A stretch of DNA of 64,000 bases from Clostridium jeddahitimonense. Lineage in GTDB: Bacteria; Bacillota; Clostridia; Clostridiales; Clostridiaceae. A program made the position numbers and the translations under genes. The DNA lies in contig LM994670.1 in the NCBI GenBank assembly GCA_000753455.2, positions 3,407,250 through 3,471,249 of the forward strand, read 5' to 3'. Below, in pieces: positions 27,526 to 34,873 of this stretch. The notes beneath the pieces were generated by a model. The model was given only the letters and a program-made list of their open reading frames with translations. It was not told the DNA's origin and did no database searches. Numbering within the stretch: position 1 is the first letter of the stretch; each line of letters opens with the position of its first letter.

Positions 27526-28011
27526 ATGAAAATAACTTTTAATGGCGATCCAATCACCTTAGTTGGAAAACATTTATCTGTAGGTGATGACGCTCCTGAT
27601 TTCTTAGTAGTTGATAATACTTTAAAAAATGTAACCTTAAAAGATACATCTGGAAAGAGAATATTTGTCGTAGTACCTTCTATTGATACTTCTGTTTGTG
27701 ATATGGAAGTTCGTAAATTTAATGAAAAGGCTACAAATCTTGATAATGTTACAGTTTATGTAATATCAATGGATTTACCTTTTGCCCAAGTAAGATGGTG
27801 TGGGGCTGCAGGCATAGATAGGGTTATAACACTTTCAGACTACAAACAAAAGAGCTTTGGTAAAAATTACGGGACATTAATAGAAGAGTTTTGCTTCTTA
27901 ACAAGAGCAATCTTCGTACTAGACGAAAATAATAAAATTACATATGTAGAATATTGCAAAGATGTAGCAAATGAACCTGACTACGAAGCAGCTTTAGATG
28001 CCGTAAAATAG
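27526..28011 (+). CDS. tpx: Thiol peroxidase
   Basis: An atypical 2-Cys peroxiredoxin that reduces hydrogen peroxide and alkyl hydroperoxides using thioredoxin. It contains the family start VGDDAPDF, the peroxidatic site PSIDTSVCDMEVRKFNE with Cys58, and the resolving Cys92 in VRWCGAAG. Length is 161 residues from the ATG at 27526, with GGAGG eight bases upstream; the five-codon-longer frame overlaps that site. It is monocistronic with its own promoter and terminator. A PerR-like box in the promoter suggests peroxide control, which fits an anaerobe. Confidence 0.95.
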   Translation: MKITFNGDPITLVGKHLSVGDDAPDFLVVDNTLKNVTLKDTSGKRIFVVVPSIDTSVCDMEVRKFNEKATNLDNVTVYVISMDLPFAQVRWCGAAGIDRVITLSDYKQKSFGKNYGTLIEEFCFLTRAIFVLDENNKITYVEYCKDVANEPDYEAALDAVK

Positions 28012-28066
28012 TATTTCAAATTCACAGTAATATTAATTTTATAAACATTAATCACTATACTAGCGA

Positions 28067-28120
28067 AGAGAAATATGCCTACGGCAGATATAGTATTCAT
28101 ACCGTAGGCATATGCTTCTC
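28067..28120. repeat. Long imperfect inverted repeat downstream of tpx
   Basis: Perfect 12-bp arms ATATGCCTACGG (28073-28084) and CCGTAGGCATAT (28102-28113), extended by AGAGAA / TTCTCT after a 2-base bulge. No U tract follows, so it is not a standard terminator. Confidence 0.7.
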
Positions 28121-28170
28121 TGTAACTTTAGCCACATACTTTTCTTCAGCTTGCTTAATATTTATCTATC

Positions 28171-28197
28171 ACTTCATCAAGGATGAAGTCAATTTTT
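28171..28197 (+). terminator. Likely terminator of tpx
   Basis: Stem ACTTCATC / GATGAAGT with a 3-base loop, followed by CAATTTTTT. Confidence 0.7.
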
Positions 28198-28225
28198 TAT
28201 CTGCGTGCCTTAGCTCTCACTTTAT

Positions 28226-28618
28226 TTATACTCCTAATTCTAACAACTCATCGTACAGTTGTTTGTTTAACGTATTTTCATCAATTCTATATGTCATATA
28301 TTCAGTTATACATGTACTAATATTCATTAATGCTGATTTTATTTTAACTACTTCTTTTTCAGAAACTTCATTATGATTTATAGCCCTAAAAAGTGCATAA
28401 CTATATATGGCAGCATTAGTTAATATCTCATTTTTCTCAACATCAGCTAACTCTTTTGCTTTATGATCTATTCTCATTAAATCATACTTAGTACATACAT
28501 TAAGGTTAATATTGAAATGAATTGCAGCAATTATAAAATCATGTTTTGTTTCATCTGGTACATTTTTTTCTAAAAATTCTTCTACTATTTTTTCTAAATT
28601 CTCTGATAAATGTTTCAT
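28226..28618 (-). CDS. Hypothetical cytoplasmic protein
   Basis: A 130-residue protein with no signal peptide or membrane segment, predominantly helical by composition, and acidic at the N-terminus (LEKIVEEFLEKN). I recognise no domain. Codon use and AT-richness match neighbouring genes and the frame is complete. AAGGGG lies upstream of the ATG. It stands alone between the tpx terminator and the aminotransferase. The high fraction of conserved-looking helices suggests a folded domain, but no function can be assigned from the sequence. Confidence 0.65.
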   Translation of the reverse strand: MKHLSENLEKIVEEFLEKNVPDETKHDFIIAAIHFNINLNVCTKYDLMRIDHKAKELADVEKNEILTNAAIYSYALFRAINHNEVSEKEVVKIKSALMNISTCITEYMTYRIDENTLNKQLYDELLELGV

Positions 28619-28745
28619 ATTTATACCCCTTATTAAACTATTATAGGTATATTATATACTTTCCTATAATTTTCTAAAATATAAACTTTAACATAATAAT
28701 GGGAATTTTCATTATCTAATCCAATAAAAAATAAACTTTCCCCAA

Positions 28746-28785
28746 ATAGATAAAGACTCTACACTATGGTAGAGCCTTTATCTAT
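28746..28785 (-). terminator. Stem-loop ending the aminotransferase transcript
   Basis: A 16-17-bp stem (ATAGATAAAG-a-CTCTAC and GTAGAG-c-CTTTATCTAT) with one mismatch, starting just past the stop codon. The U tract on the minus strand is weak. Confidence 0.6.
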
Positions 28786-28788
28786 GAC

Positions 28789-29931
28789 TTATAACAATCT
28801 ATCAAAAGCTTCTTTTAATTTATTAACTCCTACAGTTAATGCAATTCTTATATATCCTTCTCCTGATTTTCCAAAAGCATCTCCTGGTATTGCCAAAATA
28901 TGATGCTCATTTAGCAACTTATCACAAAACTCTCTAGATGTTGATCCTGTTTTCTTTATGTTTACAAATAAGTACAAGCTACCTCTTGGCTCTAAAACTG
29001 AAAGATATGATATTTCTCTTATTCTTTCATATGCATAATATGCTCTATTTTTAAATTCTTCTATTATACCTGGCTGAATTTCTTTTCTCATTCTTAAGGC
29101 ATGTAATGCAGCTCTTTGAGATATTGATGGAGCAGTAAATACATTATTCTCATTAACATCTTTCATTATTTGAATAATCTCTTTAGGTGCTATAACATAA
29201 CCAATTCTCCATCCAGTCATACAGTAATCTTTTGAAAAGCTTCTTATACTAATGGTTCTTTCCTTCATTCCATCTAAAGTCGTAATTGGAATAAATGGTT
29301 CTGCATAACTAAATGCAGTATATATATCATCAGCAATAACTATTAAATCATGTTTTATAGCTACCTTTGCTATATCTTCTAAAGTTGTTTTACTAAAACA
29401 TGTACCTGTAGGATTGCTAGGAGTATTTATTATAATAGCTTTAGTTCTATTTGTAATACACTGCTCTAATCTCTCAACATTTACTTGGAACATCTCTTCC
29501 TCGAAAGTTTCTAGTAATACTGCCTTCCCCCTAGCAAGCTTAACTTGGTCAGGATAAGGAGTAAAATATGGCTCTGGAATTATAACTTCATCTCCATCAT
29601 CAAGAATAGATTCTAATATTAGCCACATAGCATGGCACCCACTTGTAGTAACTAAACATTCATTTAATGCTACATCATAATTAAACTCTTCCTTATAATA
29701 TTTAGATATCTCTAATCTTAATTCTTCATCACCTAATGGATTTGTATAATGAGTATGCCCATTACTAGCATCATTAAAAGCTTCTTCGATTATTCTTAAA
29801 TCAGTGTTTAAGTCAGGATCCCCTAAACTTAAGTTTATAATATCATCATACTTTTTAGCCAAATCTCCACTGGCACCCATAGGTGTACTTACATTATTCC
29901 AATATCTCTTAGAAATAAATTTATGTTTCAT
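28789..29931 (-). CDS. Class I/II PLP-dependent aminotransferase
   Basis: A 380-residue fold-type I aminotransferase. It shows LSLGDPDLNTD near the start, TSGCHAMWLILES, NTPSNPTGTCFS (substrate/PLP Asn), IADDIYTAFSY (PLP Asp and Tyr) and the Schiff-base lysine K234 in RSFSKDYCMTGWRIGY. SGEGYIRIALT holds the carboxylate-binding Arg. The substrate is not clear; the AspC/PatA-like group is broad. AAAGGAG lies six bases before the ATG. It follows a YjiH transporter and an Fe-dependent alcohol dehydrogenase on the same strand, across a strong stem-loop. That suggests a shared catabolic unit for an amino compound, which is inference. Confidence 0.9.
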   Translation of the reverse strand: MKHKFISKRYWNNVSTPMGASGDLAKKYDDIINLSLGDPDLNTDLRIIEEAFNDASNGHTHYTNPLGDEELRLEISKYYKEEFNYDVALNECLVTTSGCHAMWLILESILDDGDEVIIPEPYFTPYPDQVKLARGKAVLLETFEEEMFQVNVERLEQCITNRTKAIIINTPSNPTGTCFSKTTLEDIAKVAIKHDLIVIADDIYTAFSYAEPFIPITTLDGMKERTISIRSFSKDYCMTGWRIGYVIAPKEIIQIMKDVNENNVFTAPSISQRAALHALRMRKEIQPGIIEEFKNRAYYAYERIREISYLSVLEPRGSLYLFVNIKKTGSTSREFCDKLLNEHHILAIPGDAFGKSGEGYIRIALTVGVNKLKEAFDRLL

Positions 29932-29952
29932 AATATTCTCCTTTCGTGTATT

Positions 29953-29993
29953 ACCTCTGAGGTTAATCCATTTTATGGATTAACCTCAGAGGT
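29953..29993. repeat. 18-bp perfect hairpin between YjiH and aminotransferase genes
   Basis: ACCTCTGAGGTTAATCCA (29953-29970) and its exact complement (29976-29993) around a 5-base loop. No U tract follows on the minus strand. Its lower arm ends just before the aminotransferase ribosome site, so it may set relative expression or shield an mRNA end. Confidence 0.85.
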
Positions 29994-29999
29994 ACCGTA

Positions 30000-31361
30000 T
30001 CAAAAAACTATATTTGCTATTAATACTATTATTGGTATTGCTATAATTGTTCTTTCTAAGAATATTATTAATAAATCTTTAAATCCCATTGGAACATCTG
30101 ATTGAATAATTATAGCCCCAACTTCTGTCATATAAATTATTTGTACTAATGATAATACTCCAATTATAAATTTTGTCTTTACAGACTCAACTCCTGTTAT
30201 TAATAAAGCTGGTATAAACATATCAGCGAATCCCACTAATGTTGCTGGCGCTACTTGGAATGCAGCTTCAACACCAAAAAGATCTAGTAATGCTCCCATA
30301 GGATAAGATATCCAAGTAAATATTGGCGTAAATTCAACTAATATAAGAGCAATAGTTCCCCAAGCAATAACTATTGGTATTAAATTAAATACCATTCCAA
30401 CAACTATCTCATTCCCACTTTTAATAACATCTTTAATATTGAACTTCTCAGCCCTTTCACAACTTTGTTCTAGAGCAAAGTTAAACATAGATTTACCTTC
30501 TGGTACATCTTCGCTTAATAATTTTTTATTGTCATTGTAATAAGTATCAGGCAAACTCTTCAATGGTTTAATCCTTGGAAGTACTAACGCTAATATTAAG
30601 GTAACCATGCTTATAGCTAAATAAAACGCTGGAAACATACTTTCAATTCCTAACATCCCTGCAATCATAAAACAAAATGGTATTGATACTATTGAGAAGT
30701 TTGTCATTATTATTCCTGTCTCTCTTGCTGTATAAAACCCCGATAAATACTGCTCTCTAGATAATATTACTGCAGCATTAGATGCTCCAAACCATGAAGT
30801 TATTAAATCTACTGAAGCTCTTCCTGGAACCTTAAATAAAGGTCTTACTATTTTCTTTGTTATTACACCTAAAAACTCCATTATTCCACAATAAGTTAAT
30901 AATGGTAATATATAGCTTAATGATAATGCTATAGCAACTAAAGTTGAACCTAATGAAAGCATAGTTCCACCAGTATCTGCAGAAATAATAGCTTCAGGTC
31001 CAACATTAAAGAAAACCATAGCTGTTATTATTGTTGCTATAACCTTTGTAATTATATATAACGGTGTTGTTGCAAATACCTTTGTCATAAATTTACTTTC
31101 AGTTATAAACTTTGGTTTAAATGTGTACTCTAAAATAGATAAAACAGTACTAGAAATTAAACCTAAAACAACTATATATGGTAATACAGCACTCAAATTT
31201 GCTTTAACAAAATCAATTAATATTCCTATTGGAGTTGAAATTGACCCTTGATATGATATAGGCGCAAGAAACATAAATCCCCCAACTGATGATGCAAGAA
31301 TGAATTTTACAAGATTTATTATATTTATTGATTTATTACTATTTTCAACGTAGTTTTGCAT
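30000..31361 (-). CDS. YjiH family membrane transporter (nucleoside-recognition Gate domain)
   Basis: A 453-residue integral membrane protein with about ten helices and the YjiH-family start KFILASSVGGFMFLAPI. The Gate motif region is TSWFGASNAAVILSREQY, and the C-terminal helices are also typical. Substrates of the family are not firmly known; members often neighbour amino-acid or dicarboxylate catabolism genes. AAGGGGG precedes the ATG by about eight bases. It is 18 bases downstream of the Fe-alcohol dehydrogenase and is separated from the aminotransferase by a strong hairpin. Import or export of the aminotransferase substrate is a plausible role. Confidence 0.85.
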   Translation of the reverse strand: MQNYVENSNKSINIINLVKFILASSVGGFMFLAPISYQGSISTPIGILIDFVKANLSAVLPYIVVLGLISSTVLSILEYTFKPKFITESKFMTKVFATTPLYIITKVIATIITAMVFFNVGPEAIISADTGGTMLSLGSTLVAIALSLSYILPLLTYCGIMEFLGVITKKIVRPLFKVPGRASVDLITSWFGASNAAVILSREQYLSGFYTARETGIIMTNFSIVSIPFCFMIAGMLGIESMFPAFYLAISMVTLILALVLPRIKPLKSLPDTYYNDNKKLLSEDVPEGKSMFNFALEQSCERAEKFNIKDVIKSGNEIVVGMVFNLIPIVIAWGTIALILVEFTPIFTWISYPMGALLDLFGVEAAFQVAPATLVGFADMFIPALLITGVESVKTKFIIGVLSLVQIIYMTEVGAIIIQSDVPMGFKDLLIIFLERTIIAIPIIVLIANIVF

Positions 31362-31379
31362 AGAATAGCCCCCTTATTT

Positions 31380-32558
31380 TTATAAACTTTCAACTATTTG
31401 AATTGCCTCAAATATCATTTTCTTAGTTACCTTATATGGAAGATGTTCCATATCTGGACCATCTATTGTTTCTTGAAGAACCTTATCTAAGTAATCTAAA
31501 TCATTTTTTACCTCTATATCTTTAAGCGATGTTGGAATACCTATTTTTTTAAAGAATTTGTATAGCTTATTCATCTCATCAATCTTCTTATCTACAGCTA
31601 GTTGTACTAATACCCCATATCCAACAACATCACCGTGAAGATAATTCTTTTCAATATGTTCTAATAAAGTAAGTCCATAAAATAATGAATGTGCAATTGC
31701 ACCATTATATTTTTCATCAATTAACATTGAAACAAGTCCAGTACTTACTATGTTATTTAATATAATTTGCTCTACTTCAAATGTAGCTTCTCCTTCTTTT
31801 GAATCTAATAAAGCCTTTTCTCCATACTTTACTATTGGTTCAACGCACATACTACTTATTTCTCTAGCCATCCAAGAACTATGATTAAGATCATCCCCCC
31901 TAGAAGCTAATGTGCATTCATAATGTTTCGCTATAGTGTCTCCCATTCCAGCTCTTAAATATTTACTTGGAGCCTTTGTAATTATATCTGTGTCTATAAT
32001 TGCATGTATTGCTGGTCTTTTCATAAAGTAAAAAGAATCAAAATCTCCATTATCATCATAAACAACAGATAAAGCAGTAGTAGCTGCACAAGTTGAAGCT
32101 ATAGTTGGAATGGTTATAATTGGTAGGTTTAGATTTTCTCCTACTCCCTTTGCAGTATCTATAGCTTTTCCACCTCCAACGCCAATAATTATTTCAGCAT
32201 CTTTTGCTAAAGCTATTTCTGTAAGTCTACTAATATTTGAGTAGGTACATTCACCTCCATACCATTCATATCCTACAACCTCTAACTTTATATTATTTAT
32301 CTCGTTAGGTGATTTTCTTACGTTCCAACAATACTTATTTCCTCCATTTTCGTCGCTTGTCCAAATCGTCTTCATATCAAAATTTGAATCATTGATATAT
32401 TCCTCTAACTTTTGCTTTACAACACCTATTGCAGTTTTCCCACCAATAACTAATATTTTATTACCATAAGTCTTACATATATCATTGATTGAAGCAAAGC
32501 TATCCTTTCCTATGGTATAATTTGAAAAATTAACTGTATTATTATGCATTATATTCAT
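31380..32558 (-). CDS. Iron-containing alcohol/glycerol dehydrogenase family oxidoreductase
   Basis: A group III metal-dependent dehydrogenase close to the GldA type. It has the NAD-binding loop IIGVGGGKAIDTAKGV, PTIASTCAATTALSVVY, and metal ligands expected in AGMGDTIAKHYE, AHSLFYGLTLLEH and LHGDVVGYG. It should oxidise or reduce a small polyol, aldehyde or keto compound with NAD(H); the substrate cannot be read from sequence. I start it at the ATG at 32558, eight bases after GAGG; an ATG two codons earlier is too close to that site. It heads the operon that continues with YjiH and perhaps the aminotransferase. Confidence 0.85.
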   Translation of the reverse strand: MNIMHNNTVNFSNYTIGKDSFASINDICKTYGNKILVIGGKTAIGVVKQKLEEYINDSNFDMKTIWTSDENGGNKYCWNVRKSPNEINNIKLEVVGYEWYGGECTYSNISRLTEIALAKDAEIIIGVGGGKAIDTAKGVGENLNLPIITIPTIASTCAATTALSVVYDDNGDFDSFYFMKRPAIHAIIDTDIITKAPSKYLRAGMGDTIAKHYECTLASRGDDLNHSSWMAREISSMCVEPIVKYGEKALLDSKEGEATFEVEQIILNNIVSTGLVSMLIDEKYNGAIAHSLFYGLTLLEHIEKNYLHGDVVGYGVLVQLAVDKKIDEMNKLYKFFKKIGIPTSLKDIEVKNDLDYLDKVLQETIDGPDMEHLPYKVTKKMIFEAIQIVESL

Positions 32559-32690
32559 ATCCATGCCCTCTTTTGAATTTTTATTCATTATTTATGCATA
32601 ATTATAACCTTCTTGATTATTAATTTCAAGAGTTTTTAGGAAATTTTTTCTATTTATAAAAATTTAATTTATATATCTGACTTAAAATAG

Positions 32691-32719
32691 TTGACTCATA
32701 TTTTCCTTAACTGTAAAAT
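32691..32719 (+). promoter_or_regulatory. Promoter of the ACT-domain gene
   Basis: TTGACT (32691-32696), exactly 17 bases, then TAAAAT (32714-32719): the best-formed sigma-A-type promoter I found in the window. Confidence 0.65.
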
Positions 32720-32728
32720 TAATCTAAC

Positions 32729-32755
32729 AAAGCCCTTAAAGGGCTTTTATTTTTA
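32729..32755 (+). terminator. Intrinsic terminator-like hairpin at the 5' end of the ACT-gene transcript
   Basis: AAAGCCC / GGGCTTT (32729-32747) with a 5-base loop followed by TATTTTTAT. It sits right after the expected start of transcription and 28 bases before the ATG, so it may attenuate or stabilise the mRNA. It cannot end the dehydrogenase mRNA, which runs the other way. Confidence 0.65.
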
Positions 32756-32775
32756 TATTTAAGGATGTGAATTTA

Positions 32776-33045
32776 ATGAAGGCAATTTTAACAGTTATCG
32801 GGAAAGATCAAGTAGGAATAATAGCTGGTGTAAGCACTGAATTACAAAAATTAAATATTAATATCTTAGATGTAACTCAAACTATAATGCAAGGCTATTT
32901 CACTATGATAATGATGCTAGACCTAAGTAAAATATCTTGTGACTTTGATAATGTAAAAAAGGCATTACTAGAAAAAGGACAAGTTCTTGGAGTAGATGTA
33001 AAAATCCAAAGAGAAGAAATCTTTAATTCAATGCATACACTGTAG
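32776..33045 (+). CDS. ACT-domain protein (UPF0237)
   Basis: An 89-residue single ACT domain with the typical start KAILTVIGKDQVGIIAGVST and the hydrophobic strand YFTMIMMLDLS. Such stand-alone ACT proteins resemble the GcvR half and are thought to sense amino acids. The start at 32776 has AAGGATGTG upstream. It is followed on the same strand by the UPF0210 gene. The two are a recurring pair in Firmicutes, so a shared pathway is likely, although the gap of nearly 300 bases contains a hairpin element. Confidence 0.9.
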   Translation: MKAILTVIGKDQVGIIAGVSTELQKLNINILDVTQTIMQGYFTMIMMLDLSKISCDFDNVKKALLEKGQVLGVDVKIQREEIFNSMHTL

Positions 33046-33134
33046 AGTTATATATAAATGTTAATAGGTGCTATTTACTTTGATACTAATTCATCAGTAT
33101 AAGAATTTATATCATTTCTTCCATGAAAATCGCT

Positions 33135-33174
33135 AAAGTTTGTGAGCTCGCTATGCTCAGACAGCACAAACTTT
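33135..33174. repeat. Nested inverted repeat between the ACT and UPF0210 genes
   Basis: Outer arms AAAGTTTGTG (33135-33144) and CACAAACTTT (33165-33174) enclose a small GAGC...GCTC hairpin. It lies inside a spurious minus-strand open frame. A T run follows, so it may act as a terminator on the plus strand. Confidence 0.65.
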
Positions 33175-33338
33175 TTAATGCTATTTTCATTCCAGAAAGG
33201 ATTAAATTCTAAATACTGCTTCATAATATATCTTCGTGAATATCCCCTATTAACAATATAAAAATATAACATCAAGTAGAAAATTCAAACTTTTATCAAT
33301 AATGTAATTTGAATTATAGGGAGTGTTAATAATAAATG

Positions 33339-34694
33339 ATGAACAGCAATAATATATTAGAAACGATTAAAATGATTGAAGAGGAAAAGCTTGATATTAG
33401 AACTATTACTATGGGGATATCTTTACTTGATTGTATTGATTCTGATGGTGATAAGGCTAGGGAGAAAATATATAATAAAATAACTACTTCTGCTAGGGAT
33501 TTAGTTAAGGTAGCTAAGGAAATTGAAAATGAGTTTGGTATTCCAATAGTAAATAAAAGGGTATCAGTTACTCCAATATCAATAATCGCTGGAGCTACAA
33601 ATGAGGATAATTACTTAAAGTTTGCAGAAACTTTAGATAAAGCTGCTGAGGATTTGGGTATAGATTTTATAGGTGGATTTTCAGCATTAGTACATAAGGG
33701 ATATACAAAAGGTGATAAGATATTAATAAACTCTATTCCTGAAGCTTTAGCTAAAACAAATAAGGTTTGTGCCTCTGTTAATATAGGTTCTACTAGATGT
33801 GGTATAAATATGGATGCTGTAAAAGAAATGGGACAAGTAATAAAGAGAACTGCTGAATTAACTAAGGAGTCTAAAGGCTTTGGCTGTGCAAAGCTTGTAG
33901 TGTTTGCAAATGCAGTTGAAGATAATCCATTTATGGCTGGTGCTTTTCATGGTGTAGGTGAAGCAGATACCATAATAAATGTAGGTGTTAGTGGCCCTGG
34001 TGTAGTTCAAAGAGCTATAGAAAAAGTTAAAGGTGAGCCTTTTGATGTTGTTGCAGAAACTATTAAAAAGACAGCTTTTAAAATAACAAGAATGGGACAA
34101 TTAGTTGCTCATGAAGCCTCAAATAGACTTGGTGTTCCTTTTGGAATAATAGATTTATCTTTAGCCCCTACCCCTGCTATTGGAGATTCAGTAGCTCATA
34201 TCTTGGAAGCTATGGGGCTTGAAGTTGTTGGAACACATGGTACTACTGCTGCTTTGGCACTTCTTAACGATGCAGTTAAAAAAGGTGGAGTAATGGCCTG
34301 TAGCCATGTTGGTGGATTAAGTGGAGCATTCATTCCTGTTTCAGAAGATGCCGGAATGATAGATGCTGTATTAAATGGTTCATTGAACTTAGAAAAGTTA
34401 GAAGCAATGACTGCAATATGTTCAGTTGGTTTAGATATGATTGCTGTGCCTGGAGATACTACTGCTGAAACATTATCAGCAATGATTGCAGATGAATCAG
34501 CTATCGGAGTTATAAATAATAAAACTACAGCAGTTAGAATAATACCTGCTCCTGGTTGTGTTGTAGGTGATATGGTTGAATTTGGTGGTTTACTTGGAAC
34601 TGCACCTGTAATGAAAATAAACCAATTCTCATCTTATGAATTTATACAAAGAGGAGGAAGAATTCCAGCACCAATCCACTCATTTAAGAATTAA
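33339..34694 (+). CDS. UPF0210 (PFL-like, DUF711) family protein
   Basis: A 451-residue protein of the UPF0210 family, structurally related to pyruvate formate-lyase-like barrels but lacking a glycyl radical. It has the family start ILETIKMIEEEKLDIRTITMGISLLDC, then VNIGSTRCGINMDAV, HGVGEADTIINVGVSGPGV and SHVGGLSGAFIPVSEDAGM. The enzymatic role is not established. The second of two adjacent ATGs (33339) matches the usual family start; GGGAGTG lies upstream. It is paired with the ACT-domain protein. Length is exactly typical. Confidence 0.9.
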   Translation: MNSNNILETIKMIEEEKLDIRTITMGISLLDCIDSDGDKAREKIYNKITTSARDLVKVAKEIENEFGIPIVNKRVSVTPISIIAGATNEDNYLKFAETLDKAAEDLGIDFIGGFSALVHKGYTKGDKILINSIPEALAKTNKVCASVNIGSTRCGINMDAVKEMGQVIKRTAELTKESKGFGCAKLVVFANAVEDNPFMAGAFHGVGEADTIINVGVSGPGVVQRAIEKVKGEPFDVVAETIKKTAFKITRMGQLVAHEASNRLGVPFGIIDLSLAPTPAIGDSVAHILEAMGLEVVGTHGTTAALALLNDAVKKGGVMACSHVGGLSGAFIPVSEDAGMIDAVLNGSLNLEKLEAMTAICSVGLDMIAVPGDTTAETLSAMIADESAIGVINNKTTAVRIIPAPGCVVGDMVEFGGLLGTAPVMKINQFSSYEFIQRGGRIPAPIHSFKN

Positions 34695-34836
34695 GTTGTT
34701 AACTATACTCACAAAGAAAAATGTTACCATATGCAAGCAAAATATTTTGCTTAAACCAAAGAGAAATATGTAAATACATTACTGATAAATATTCAGCAAG
34801 CTGAAGATAAATATTTCTTTAAATAATTTAAAATAA
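34695..34836. other. Intergenic stretch with several palindromes
   Basis: It holds a perfect 18-bp palindrome AAGCAAAATATTTTGCTT (34735-34752) and TTCAGC/GCTGAA arms flanked by two GATAAATATT direct repeats. An outer AGAAATAT / ATATTTCT pair encloses them. No open frame; function unclear. Confidence 0.5.
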
Positions 34837-34868
34837 AATAAGCCTTGTATTTTATTACAAGGCTTATT
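34837..34868. terminator. Bidirectional terminator between UPF0210 and the surface-protein genes
   Basis: Perfect 13-bp stem AATAAGCCTTGTA / TACAAGGCTTATT with A/T runs on both sides, between convergent genes. Confidence 0.85.
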
Positions 34869-34873
34869 ATTTA

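Noticed and set aside
33075..33275. Minus-strand open frame of 66 codons
   Set aside because: It runs through the nested inverted repeat at 33135-33174, has no clear ribosome site and no recognisable domain.
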